A stretch of DNA of 6,511 bases from an uncultured Roseburia sp. (GTDB lineage: Bacteria > Bacillota > Clostridia > Lachnospirales > Lachnospiraceae), in the NCBI GenBank assembly GCA_947384095.1, contig CANDFU010000102.1, positions 1 to 6,511 on the forward strand, given 5' to 3'. This document shows, piece by piece, positions 1 through 5,860 of this stretch (the stretch's first letter is position 1; each line of letters opens with the position of its first letter). The notes beneath the pieces are model-generated. The model had not been told where the DNA came from. It was given only the letters and a program-made list of their open reading frames with translations, and searched no databases. A program made the position numbers and the translations under genes.

Positions 1-55
1 AGTGGACGCCGTCCGCAGGGAGCTTCCGGGGGTGAGCGTGCGGGCAATTCTGTGA
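1..55 (+). CDS. 3' end of an upstream LRR-like lipoprotein paralogue (partial)
   Basis: Reading from base 2, 17 codons followed by TGA (53-55) encode VDAVRRELPGVSVRAIL. The complete lipoprotein gene that follows ends VDAVRRELPGVSVRAMP, so 15 of 17 residues agree. This is therefore the tail of a paralogue in the same orientation directly upstream; the rest lies outside the window. The two stops are 1098 bp apart, so the neighbour may be a tandem copy. The role is inferred only from the paralogue: an extracytoplasmic lipoprotein with leucine-rich-repeat-like segments. Confidence 0.8.
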   Translation, partial: VDAVRRELPGVSVRAIL

Positions 56-60
56 TCAGA
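1..60 (+). repeat. Direct repeat, copy 1 (3' end of upstream paralogue)
   Basis: Bases 1-60 match 1099-1158 at 56 of 60 positions without gaps. Mismatches fall at 13, 25, 49 and 51: two are silent, and two change the last two codons. Similarity continues five bases past the stop codon and then ends. The left end is cut by the window, so the repeat may be much longer. Confidence 0.9.
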
Positions 61-132
61 CTGACTGATACTATGTTGTGTTACGGAAAAGAGCTCTTTT
101 GCCAGCGTTCTGCTGCAGAGCGGCTCCGGCAT

Positions 133-137
133 GGAGG
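133..137 (+). promoter_or_regulatory. Ribosome binding site that decides the lipoprotein start
   Basis: GGAGG lies five T residues before the ATG at 143. An in-frame ATG at 131 overlaps the start of this Shine-Dalgarno sequence and has no good site of its own, so 143 is the better start. Confidence 0.7.
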
Positions 138-142
138 TTTTT

Positions 143-1153
143 ATGGAAGAGTCTTTCAAGAGGTTGTTCCTTCTGTTTCTGCTATTGGTGTTTCTGGGCG
201 GATGCGGCAGTCCGGCGGAACCGGGGAGAGGGGGAGAAGCCGGAACGGAGACGGGTTACTTCATTTCTGACGCATGGACAGACCCGGACGACATCACATA
301 TAATAATATAGCGAATCTCTATGTGGAATATGTCCCGGTGGATCATGGCGCAGACGAGGTTATCCGTTTTTCGGATCCTGGGATGGAGGCCCGGGTGCGT
401 CTGTGGGCGGATAAGCCGGAGGGTGATCTGTACCGCAGCGATGTCTGGGATATTCATTTTCTGTCTTTGGGAGCCATGATCGAGGGAGAGGTAAACAGAT
501 TTCTGACAGAACCGCTGGAGGGGACGGGGTTCGGGGTTGTGGAAGATTATATAAAAGCAGAAGAAGTGCGGATAGGGGCGGAAGTCCCGGCCGTCAGAAG
601 CCTGTGCGATCTCGTTTATTTTGAGAGCCTGCAGATTCTTACGATCAACACGGTTTATCTGGGGTGGATTGTGGATATCCGGGGTGTGGAAAAATGTGAG
701 AACCTTTCTGTTTTCCGGTTTTTTGGGAAGGCGCCGGAACATCTGGAAGTGATCGCGGAGATGAAAAACCTGGAGTTCCTGGCGCTGGATTCCGTGGAAA
801 ACATGGATCTTGCGCTCGTGCAGGGCCTGGAAAAGCTGGAAGTGCTTTTTGTTGACAGGTCTTCATTTCTTTCCCTGGAGCCGGTCGCGGAGATGTCATT
901 ATATGTTTTTGGGATAGGCTGTGATATCAACACCCGTGACCTGGTCGATGTGGATTTCGCGCCGCTGGCGGAGATGACAGAGCTGCGGCTGCTCGATCTG
1001 TGCAGTGTCGACAGCTTCACGCTTGAAGATGTGGCATATCTGAAGGGCCTTAAGCATCTGAAAATGCTCGACCTGGTCGGCGCAAAGATCGGGGAGGAAG
1101 TGGACGCCGTGCGCAGGGAGCTCCCGGGGGTGAGCGTGCGGGCAATGCCGTGA
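143..1153 (+). CDS. Surface lipoprotein with leucine-rich-repeat-like segments
   Basis: A 336-residue predicted lipoprotein. Residues 1-20 form a signal peptide (basic EESFKR, then a hydrophobic core) ending in the lipobox LGGC, with Cys21 as the lipidation site; a Gly/Glu/Pro-rich linker follows. Residues 40-160 are not recognised. From about residue 162 to 330 there are roughly seven irregular LRR-like units of 20-28 residues, with cores such as LQILTINT, LEFLALDS, LEVLFVDR, LRLLDLCS and LKMLDLVG. Such folds usually bind proteins or other ligands; the partner here is unknown. The start at 143 is supported by GGAGG at 133-137; an ATG at 131 would add four residues. It is the second of at least two tandem paralogues and lies 53 bp before a solute-binding lipoprotein gene, so an accessory role on the outer face of the same transport system is plausible but inferred. 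The lipoprotein call is firm and the LRR call moderate. Confidence 0.85.
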   Translation: MEESFKRLFLLFLLLVFLGGCGSPAEPGRGGEAGTETGYFISDAWTDPDDITYNNIANLYVEYVPVDHGADEVIRFSDPGMEARVRLWADKPEGDLYRSDVWDIHFLSLGAMIEGEVNRFLTEPLEGTGFGVVEDYIKAEEVRIGAEVPAVRSLCDLVYFESLQILTINTVYLGWIVDIRGVEKCENLSVFRFFGKAPEHLEVIAEMKNLEFLALDSVENMDLALVQGLEKLEVLFVDRSSFLSLEPVAEMSLYVFGIGCDINTRDLVDVDFAPLAEMTELRLLDLCSVDSFTLEDVAYLKGLKHLKMLDLVGAKIGEEVDAVRRELPGVSVRAMP

Positions 1154-1158
1154 TCAGA
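1099..1158 (+). repeat. Direct repeat, copy 2 (3' end of the LRR lipoprotein gene)
   Basis: Matches bases 1-60 at 56 of 60 positions, covering the last 17 codons, the stop and five following bases. It points to tandem duplication of the lipoprotein gene, or to recent gene conversion between the copies. Confidence 0.9.
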
Positions 1159-1196
1159 TGCGAACGGGTAAGCGTGCAGGGATACAGTGTGGAAAT

Positions 1197-1201
1197 GAGG
1201 G
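1197..1201 (+). promoter_or_regulatory. Ribosome binding site of the solute-binding protein
   Basis: GAGGG is followed by five bases (ATTTT) and the ATG at 1207. The in-frame alternatives, ATG 1195 and GTG 1150, lack a comparable site and would put a long extension before the signal peptide. Confidence 0.6.
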
Positions 1202-1206
1202 ATTTT

Positions 1207-2583
1207 ATGAGGCGGTTTTTCAAACGATTCCAGAGAAGGAAGAATGAAATCATTGCGGTTCTGGCGGGAGCAGCGGCGGTATCGGTTCTGGCGCTGTCGG
1301 GCTGTGGGGAGCAGGAGCGCGCGGTACTTAAAATATATGTCGACGGCTCTGTCGTCGGAGATACCGGTCTGCTTGCAGAGCAGTTCCATCTGCGGTATCC
1401 GGAAATCGGGCTTGATTTTGAAGTGCTTCCTCAGGTGAGACACGACTCGGTGATTACGGAGGAAGGGATTTCGACTACGGTGGATTCGGACAGTCTTGCC
1501 GCGCGGACTGCGGCCCTGCAGCGGCAGCGGACGGCGATTATGGCCGGGAGCAGCGACGGTGACCTCTTTCTTGTGGGCGGGGGGCTTTCCCAGTACGATG
1601 AATATAATGGCGGCGCGCTGCTGGACGATCCGAGGCTTTTGACCGGCAATGGAGCCCTTGCAGATGTATCGGCGATTTTTGAGGGAAAAGGAGCGCTGGA
1701 TCGTAAGGCTTATATCGGTCCGGCTTTTTCGGCGGGGAGCGGTAAGGACGCGCTGTATCTTGTACCTCTTGGAATCGGCGTTTCGTGCGGCGTGATCGCT
1801 GATGCAGATGCGCCGGCCGTGCAGGCCCTGGGAGAGGCGGGGAATATGACAGATTTTTTTTCCGTTCTGACGCAGCAGTATCCGGAAGAACTAGGTAATT
1901 TAAGCGCTTCCTGGAATCTGCCGTTTCTGGCTTTAAGTCATCCGGCTGTGGATAAGCTTTCACGGACGCTTTATGCGGAAGATGCGTCTTATCGGGAGGC
2001 ATTTGATGTCTGCGAGGAACTGCTTGCAGCCGACGCCGCAGAGAAAGAGGAAGGAAACGGGAGCGCGCTTCTCATGCAGTCCTGTCATCCATATGCGCTG
2101 GGAGCTGCCGCGCAGGAGGCTGCGGGGAACGGGGAAAAGGAGGCGGTGATCCTGCCGGTTCCGGATGAAGAAGGCGGTATTACTGCATTTGTTGAATTTT
2201 ATGCGTTTGCGCCTGCTTCGTCGGACAACGTCGAAGCGGCTGTCACATTTCTGCGCTGGATGCTGGGCGTGGAAGTCCAGTCGCTGGGGACGGGCAGTGA
2301 GAACGCCGCGATGCTCAATACGGCGACATTCTTTCCTGTGCGGAAGGATTGTCTGAGGACGGCGCTTGCGCAGCATCTGGGGGAGCGTGCGGAAAGTCTG
2401 GGAGAGGCTCTGCCGGAGAGTCTTGCGACGCTGGGCGAGCGCATTACGGCGGTACGTTACGCAAACCGCTATGATTATGAGCTGTTTGAGGCATTGCGGC
2501 AGTGTAAGGAGAACCCGGACACAACTGTGGATGAGGTGATGGAGCCTCTGCTTGCGGAATGGAGGCTTTATCTCGACGAATGA
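1207..2583 (+). CDS. ABC importer extracellular solute-binding lipoprotein (family 1-like)
   Basis: A 458-residue extracellular solute-binding protein, the receptor component of an ABC importer. Residues 1-32 form a signal peptide with a very basic start (RRFFKRFQRRK) and a hydrophobic Ala/Val/Leu core; the lipobox LSGC gives Cys33 as the lipid anchor. The mature protein opens with LKIYVDGSVV and a LLAEQFHLRYPEIGLDFEV segment, as in bacterial family 1 solute-binding proteins (first strand, then helix, then strand). Other family-like parts are GDLFLVGGG near 118-126, DALYLVPLGIGV near 181-192, and a C-terminal TVDEVMEPLLAEWRLYLDE. Length is normal for sugar or oligosaccharide binders, but no specific substrate can be read. 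Start 1207 is chosen from GAGGG at 1197-1201; ATG 1195 or GTG 1150 would give 462 or 477 residues. The stop overlaps the start of the first permease (ATGA at 2580-2583), which fits translational coupling. Confidence 0.9.
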   Translation: MRRFFKRFQRRKNEIIAVLAGAAAVSVLALSGCGEQERAVLKIYVDGSVVGDTGLLAEQFHLRYPEIGLDFEVLPQVRHDSVITEEGISTTVDSDSLAARTAALQRQRTAIMAGSSDGDLFLVGGGLSQYDEYNGGALLDDPRLLTGNGALADVSAIFEGKGALDRKAYIGPAFSAGSGKDALYLVPLGIGVSCGVIADADAPAVQALGEAGNMTDFFSVLTQQYPEELGNLSASWNLPFLALSHPAVDKLSRTLYAEDASYREAFDVCEELLAADAAEKEEGNGSALLMQSCHPYALGAAAQEAAGNGEKEAVILPVPDEEGGITAFVEFYAFAPASSDNVEAAVTFLRWMLGVEVQSLGTGSENAAMLNTATFFPVRKDCLRTALAQHLGERAESLGEALPESLATLGERITAVRYANRYDYELFEALRQCKENPDTTVDEVMEPLLAEWRLYLDE

Positions 2584-3431
2584 AAAGGGTTTATACGATC
2601 TTCCGACAACGAAAACAGGTTCCGTGGCTGTTTCTCTCGCCGCTCCTTGCAGGCGTGCTGCTTTTTTTTCTATGGCCTTTTGCCCTCACTGCAGGAGAAG
2701 TTTTCTCATCCGGCGCAGAGGGTTTTCGCGATCTTTTTTCTTCTTCGGCATTCTGGCTCGCTGTGAAAAATACGATGCGTTTTCTTTTTACCGCCGTACC
2801 GCTCAATATGTTTCTGGGACTGGTACTTGCGCTTGCGCTGCAAAAGCAGTTCCGGTGTGTGTTCTTTTTCCGTTCTGTGCTGCTCTTTCCGCTTGTAGTT
2901 CCTGCCGCATGTATTGTGATGACAGCCCGTGTATTTCTGGCGGAGCGGGGAATTGTGAATGCGTTTCTGTCTTCCATGGGGCTGCCCGTGGCCGGATGGA
3001 CAGGCGGTCCGGCGGCCTTCTGGATTCTGGTCCTGCTTTATCTGTGGAAAAATTGCGGCTATAATATGGTCCTGTTTCTCGCGGGCCTGAATCTGATACC
3101 CCGGGAGCAGTATCAGTGTGCGGTGCTGGACGGGGCGGGCGCGTGGCAGAGGTTTCTTTTTGTCACGCTTCCGCAATTGCGGCAGACCGGCTTTTTTGTG
3201 GCGATTGTCAGTGTGATCGGTGCTTTTAAGAGCTTTCGTGAGGCGTTTCTGCTGTTTGGGAGGCATCCGCATGAAAGTATCTATATGCTACAGCATTTTA
3301 TCAGCAATAATTTTGACAATCTCAATTACCGCCGCCTTAGCGCGGCGTCGCTTCTGTTGCTGGCGGGATTTCTTGCAGTTATGGGCATTGTTTTCCGGGC
3401 ATACGGAAGATCTGGAAAGGATAGCAGATGA
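2580..3431 (+). CDS. ABC importer permease, MalF/UgpA type (first permease subunit)
   Basis: A 283-residue integral membrane subunit of a binding-protein-dependent importer, close to the usual size for this family. Six hydrophobic helices are visible near residues 14-36, 64-87, 94-118, 146-171, 203-220 and 254-274. The cytoplasmic EAA loop that contacts the ATPase lies between helices 4 and 5: E176-QYQCAVLDGAGAWQRF-LFVTLP, with the conserved D184-G185-A186 and P198. The ATG at 2580 overlaps the upstream stop as ATGA; a GGAGG exists but 14 bases upstream, so translation may depend on coupling. An in-frame ATG at 2559 would add seven residues but has no clear binding site. The end overlaps the second permease as ATGA. 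It should pair with that subunit to form the membrane channel. No ATPase gene is in the window. Confidence 0.9.
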   Translation: MKRVYTIFRQRKQVPWLFLSPLLAGVLLFFLWPFALTAGEVFSSGAEGFRDLFSSSAFWLAVKNTMRFLFTAVPLNMFLGLVLALALQKQFRCVFFFRSVLLFPLVVPAACIVMTARVFLAERGIVNAFLSSMGLPVAGWTGGPAAFWILVLLYLWKNCGYNMVLFLAGLNLIPREQYQCAVLDGAGAWQRFLFVTLPQLRQTGFFVAIVSVIGAFKSFREAFLLFGRHPHESIYMLQHFISNNFDNLNYRRLSAASLLLLAGFLAVMGIVFRAYGRSGKDSR

Positions 3432-4759
3432 AGGATAAAAAAATGCGAAACTGCAGAAGGGCATTGTATGCCGCCGTGCCTGCCGCCGTGGCGCTGCTTC
3501 CGGTGGCGTATCTGTGCTGCAATGCGCTGATGTCCCCGTCCGAGATCGGAAAATATTACGAACCGGTCCGCCCGGATTATGACGGGGCTTCGTGGGCCCG
3601 TCTCCATCTGCTGCCGGAGAAAATATCGCTTGAAAGCCTGTATGAGGTTTTTCTGAGCCGCCCGGATTATCTGCTGAAATTCTGGAAGAGCCTTCTGCTC
3701 AGTGTGATCGTGGCTGCGGGGCAGTGTGTGGTCAGCTGTATGGCCGGATTTGCTTTTGCCAGATATGAGTTTGCGGGAAAGAAAACATTGTCTGCGGTGC
3801 TGCTTGTGCTGATGCTGCTGCCGGTCCAGGTCATGCTGGTGCCGCAGTATCTGGTTCTGGAACGGCTGCATTTACTGGATACCTGGGGAGCCATCGCACT
3901 GCCTCTGATTTTTTCACCGTTTGGGACATTGTGGATGTGGTACGTTTTTCAGAAAATGCCGGATGCCCCGCTGGAAGCCGCCGGAATGGACGGAACGTCT
4001 GATTTCGGGCTTTTGTTTCGCATTGCGGCGCCGATGAACAAAGGGGCGGTCCTCTGTCTTTTTACACTCAGTTTTATTGACGCCTGGAATGTGGTCGAGC
4101 AGCCCATGACGTTTCTTGAGAACCAGCGCCGGTATCCGCTCAGCGTCTTTTTGTCTGTCGTCAATGATACAAATTTTTCGCTGAGTTTTGCGGGCGGCGT
4201 GCTGGCGCTGATCCCGGTATTCCTTTTATTTCTGCTGACGGGGCGTAATCTGGCGGAAGGCCGTGATGCGCATGGGGCAGAAGCGGATCCGGTGGTCCGG
4301 CGGGAAGGTTTCCGGCAGATGGAAGGCGGACTGTGGAGCCTGAGGTGTGGAGGGCGGAAGGAAAGCAGGCCGCGGAGACGGGCGGGGGTATTTTCAGCCA
4401 TGGTGCTGCTCGTCCTTGCAGTCTGTACGGGGGCTTCTTTTCGGATAGAACGAAGAAATCTTACGGAGGTAGCAGCGGCAGAGCCCGAATGGCAGCTTTT
4501 ATCCGACGGGCGGACATATGCGAATGTAGTCCCCGCAGACTGTGTTTTTCAGCTGGCCGATGGCCGCAGCGCCGTGTATATTATTGAACAAAGCGAGGGG
4601 CTGTTCGGTCCGCAGACGGTGGTGCGGGAGCGCATTGTCACGGTTTTAAGGCGGGACGGCGCGAAAGCCGCCCTGAATGGCGCATATTCCGGCGGGATAC
4701 AGATGGCGCTTTCTTTTGGAGGCCGGCTCAGGGATGGACAGGCGGTTCTGTTGAAATAA
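3428..4759 (+). CDS. ABC importer permease (MalG type) fused to a seventh helix and an adaptor-like extracytoplasmic domain
   Basis: A 443-residue protein, about 160 residues longer than a normal MalG-type permease. Residues 1-278 form the permease: helices near 13-35, 86-110, 120-140, 154-175, 204-222 and 251-272, with an EAA loop LEAAGMDGTSDFGLLFRIAAP (E183, D188-G189, P202) for ATPase contact. Residues 279-319 are a linker that becomes strongly basic (RRKESRPRRR-like). Residues 320-338 form a seventh helix. Residues 339-443 are then predicted to lie outside the membrane, because a six-helix permease ends in the cytoplasm and one more helix crosses outward. From about 367 this part resembles the C-terminal beta domain of HlyD/MacA-type periplasmic adaptors (VVPADCVFQL, VYIIEQSEGLFGPQ, IVTVLRRD, LRDGQAVLLK). 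The start has AAAGG at 3416-3420 and an ATGA overlap with the first permease; ATG 3443 is a possible alternative. The reading frame is continuous through the junction. The permease call is firm; the extension's family rests on remembered motif patterns. Confidence 0.88.
   Translation: MKDKKMRNCRRALYAAVPAAVALLPVAYLCCNALMSPSEIGKYYEPVRPDYDGASWARLHLLPEKISLESLYEVFLSRPDYLLKFWKSLLLSVIVAAGQCVVSCMAGFAFARYEFAGKKTLSAVLLVLMLLPVQVMLVPQYLVLERLHLLDTWGAIALPLIFSPFGTLWMWYVFQKMPDAPLEAAGMDGTSDFGLLFRIAAPMNKGAVLCLFTLSFIDAWNVVEQPMTFLENQRRYPLSVFLSVVNDTNFSLSFAGGVLALIPVFLLFLLTGRNLAEGRDAHGAEADPVVRREGFRQMEGGLWSLRCGGRKESRPRRRAGVFSAMVLLVLAVCTGASFRIERRNLTEVAAAEPEWQLLSDGRTYANVVPADCVFQLADGRSAVYIIEQSEGLFGPQTVVRERIVTVLRRDGAKAALNGAYSGGIQMALSFGGRLRDGQAVLLK
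4526..4756 (+). other. C-terminal HlyD/MacA-type adaptor-like domain of the second permease
   Basis: Residues 367-443 of the fused permease. The order of features matches the end of Gram-positive HlyD-type adaptors as I know them: a V-P-x-x-x-V/A-x strand, a G-x-x-x-V-Y-I/V-I strand, an E-x-x-GLFG turn, a V-x-V-x-V-L strand, an AAL-G segment and a final L-R-D-G-Q-x-V-x-L-x. The alpha-hairpin and lipoyl half-motifs of a complete adaptor are absent. No search was run, so the assignment is moderate. Confidence 0.55.
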
Positions 4760-4767
4760 GGATCCTG

Positions 4768-4807
4768 CCGTCTGCAGGCCGTGGATGAAAGAATTGCGAC
4801 CAGACGG
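4768..4807. repeat. Inverted repeat downstream of the permease operon
   Basis: CCGTCTG (4768-4774) is the exact complement of CAGACGG (4801-4807), with a 26-base loop. A competing hairpin CCTGC/GCAGG (4764-4768 with 4774-4778) overlaps it. No T run follows, so it is not a normal intrinsic terminator. It could be chance, a weak stop signal or an operator. Confidence 0.25.
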
Positions 4808-4842
4808 ATATAGTATGGAAAACGACCGGCAAAAAAGAGTCA

Positions 4843-4873
4843 TTGATGCAGTATGCGTTTCATACAATATAAT
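4843..4873 (+). promoter_or_regulatory. Possible sigma-A promoter for the FMN_bind-like gene
   Basis: TTGATG (4843-4848) and a perfect TATAAT (4868-4873) are separated by 19 bases, which is slightly long. Transcription would begin near 4880, leaving a leader of under 20 bases before the GTG start. The surrounding bases are AT-rich in an otherwise GC-richer region. Confidence 0.4.
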
Positions 4874-4885
4874 AATCAGTAATCT

Positions 4886-4890
4886 GGAGG
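4886..4890 (+). promoter_or_regulatory. Ribosome binding site supporting a GTG start
   Basis: GGAGG is followed by six bases and GTG at 4897. The next in-frame ATG (4930) has no such site, so the GTG is the likely start. Confidence 0.75.
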
Positions 4891-4896
4891 CCAAGG

Positions 4897-5349
4897 GTGA
4901 GTGCAAAGACAAAGATTGTAGTCCTTCACATGAAAGAACTCATTTATACCCTGATTTTTGTGGGGCTGGGAATATTGCTTGTGATTCTTCTGCTGTTTAT
5001 GTTTCTGCCCAGAGAGAAGGACGGGGAATCGGTGGAGACGATGCAGTACGTGGCGGGCGTCTATTCATCGTCGATCATGTGCGGCGACAGTACGGTGGAT
5101 GTACAGGTGATTGTGGATGAAAACCGCATACAGTCTATCTCCATGGTAAACCTCGACGAGACGGTGGCGACGATGTATCCGCTGATGGAGCCGGCGCTTG
5201 AGAGCATCGGAAGCCAGGTGATCGAAAAACAGACGACAGAAGGGATCACTTACAATGCGGAAAACCAGTATACGTCCATTGTGCTATTGAATGCGATTGA
5301 GAATGCGGTTTCCAAGGCGAAAATCGTGGAGGGGGAAGCGGCGGAATAG
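4897..5349 (+). CDS. Membrane-anchored FMN_bind-like domain protein, probably not flavinylated
   Basis: A 150-residue protein with a GTG start chosen from GGAGG six bases upstream. Residues 15-37 form one hydrophobic helix followed by PREKDG, giving a short cytoplasmic N-terminus and an extracytoplasmic body. Residues 50-142 follow the layout of FMN_bind domains (RnfG/NqrC-like): YVAGVYSSSI, a DVQVIVDENRIQSISMVN strand pair, ET at 88-89, a helix with IGSQVIEKQ, then YTSIVLLNAIENAVSKA. In flavinylated members an S-G-A-T motif precedes the last helix and its Thr carries the flavin; here the matching positions read A-E-N-Q (121-124) before YTS, so covalent FMN attachment is unlikely. It has its own possible promoter and a strong terminator, so it looks like a single-gene unit. 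The function is unknown; possible roles are a redox-independent binding domain or a structural relative of electron-transfer proteins. It is real as a gene; the domain call is moderate. Confidence 0.82.
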   Translation: MSAKTKIVVLHMKELIYTLIFVGLGILLVILLLFMFLPREKDGESVETMQYVAGVYSSSIMCGDSTVDVQVIVDENRIQSISMVNLDETVATMYPLMEPALESIGSQVIEKQTTEGITYNAENQYTSIVLLNAIENAVSKAKIVEGEAAE

Positions 5350-5352
5350 TAT

Positions 5353-5399
5353 AAAAATATCCCAGAGCCTAAGAGGATTTACGGCTTTGGGATATTTTT
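5353..5399. terminator. Bidirectional intrinsic terminator between convergent genes
   Basis: A 17-bp stem with one G-T pair joins AAAAATATCCCAGAGCC (5353-5369) to GGCTTTGGGATATTTTT (5383-5399) across a 13-base loop. The T run closes the plus-strand copy, and the A run at the left gives a T run on the minus strand. It lies three bases after the stop of the FMN_bind-like gene and 40 bases from the end of the minus-strand gene, so it can serve both. Confidence 0.92.
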
Positions 5400-5439
5400 A
5401 TTTCAGAGGAATTATGCCGCCGCAGGCGGAAAATCCGGA

Positions 5440-5682
5440 TTATACTTCGGTGTTAAGCGTCGCCATGTAATCGTTGATGGGATCCAGATTCGCATAGACG
5501 GTTTCCATCGGCCTGCTGTCCTCATAGATACCATAGGCTGAATATCCGGCCCATCCGATAAGCGCGGCGGCGACGGCCCATCCGCAGAAGACGGCGATCC
5601 TGTGGTTCCGCTTTTCGCGCGCCATGATCTGTCTGCGGTTTGCCTTTTCTTCTTTATATCGATTTACTTTTGCCTGGCTCAT
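5440..5682 (-). CDS. Small single-pass membrane protein of unknown function
   Basis: An 80-residue protein. Residues 1-28 are highly charged (SQAKVNRYKEEKANRRQ, then KREKR-like basic residues) and probably helical in the cytoplasm. Residues 29-50 form a hydrophobic helix rich in Ala, Gly and Trp. Residues 51-80 (GIYEDSRPME onward, ending DYMATLNTEV) are acidic and predicted to lie outside. I recognise this layout from small proteins common in Lachnospiraceae but know no function. The ATG at 5680-5682 is chosen because AAAAGGAG sits six bases upstream; an open frame extends 41 codons further, but that part overlaps the promoter and does not look like protein. It is convergent with the FMN_bind-like gene and divergent from thyA. 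Confidence 0.85.
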   Translation of the reverse strand: MSQAKVNRYKEEKANRRQIMAREKRNHRIAVFCGWAVAAALIGWAGYSAYGIYEDSRPMETVYANLDPINDYMATLNTEV

Positions 5683-5688
5683 GGTAAT

Positions 5689-5696
5689 CTCCTTTT
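5689..5696 (-). promoter_or_regulatory. Ribosome binding site of the small membrane protein gene
   Basis: On the minus strand AAAAGGAG is followed by six bases and the ATG at 5682. This fixes the start at the 80-residue form. Confidence 0.8.
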
Positions 5697-5728
5697 GTCC
5701 TGCCCTTATCCGGGTCTGTATGAGTATT

Positions 5729-5757
5729 ACTATAACGCATGCGCCGGGAAAATGCAA
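5729..5757 (-). promoter_or_regulatory. Sigma-A-like promoter of the small membrane protein gene
   Basis: On the minus strand TTGCAT (5752-5757) and TATAGT (5729-5734) are exactly 17 bases apart. The -10 matches consensus at five of six bases and the -35 at three. Transcription would start near 5722, about 40 bases before the ATG. Confidence 0.5.
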
Positions 5758-5790
5758 GAGAAGAACAGAGGGAGACAGATCGCATTTTTC

Positions 5791-5803
5791 GGTTTTGAAA
5801 ACC
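5791..5803. repeat. Palindrome between the divergent promoters (possible operator)
   Basis: GGTTTT-G-AAAACC is a perfect 6-1-6 inverted repeat. It ends 11 bases before the thyA -35 and lies 33 bases from the -35 of the minus-strand gene. The position suits a regulator binding site, but no regulator family can be named and chance is possible in an A/T-rich patch. Confidence 0.35.
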
Positions 5804-5814
5804 ACGCCAGCATC

Positions 5815-5843
5815 TTGCCAATTCCCTGAAAATCAGCTACAAT
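5815..5843 (+). promoter_or_regulatory. Sigma-A promoter of thyA
   Basis: TTGCCA (5815-5820) and TACAAT (5838-5843) are separated by 17 bases; each hexamer differs from consensus at one position. Transcription would start near 5850, giving a leader of about 67 bases. Confidence 0.75.
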
Positions 5844-5860
5844 GATATTTCGACAGAAAA

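Noticed and set aside
87..100. Perfect palindrome AAAAGAGCTCTTTT between the two lipoprotein genes
   Set aside because: The stem is only five pairs once a loop is allowed and no T run follows, so it is too weak to call a terminator; it could be chance.
1150..1206. GTG start at 1150 overlapping the lipoprotein stop as GTGA
   Set aside because: It lacks a ribosome binding site and would put 19 polar residues before a complete signal peptide; ATG 1207 has GAGGG at the right distance.
655..1443. Open frame of 262 codons on the minus strand
   Set aside because: It lies opposite two well-supported plus-strand lipoprotein genes, crosses their boundary, is Ser/Arg-rich without recognisable domains and has no clear ribosome binding site.
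2552..3064. Open frame of 170 codons overlapping the first permease in another frame
   Set aside because: Cys/Arg/Ser-rich out-of-frame translation of the permease gene; the permease frame has six helices and the EAA loop.
3326..3871. Open frame of 181 codons on the minus strand
   Set aside because: Gln/His/Arg-rich antisense of the two permease genes, without a start signal or domain.
4785..5120. Open frame of 111 codons on the plus strand overlapping the FMN_bind-like gene
   Set aside because: It runs out of frame through the membrane helix and domain of the better-supported gene, lacks a good ribosome binding site and shows no protein-like motif.
5417..5429. Hairpin CCGCC-GCA-GGCGG after the minus-strand gene
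   Set aside because: It is short with a three-base loop and no T run on either strand; the neighbouring 17-bp terminator explains transcription stop better.
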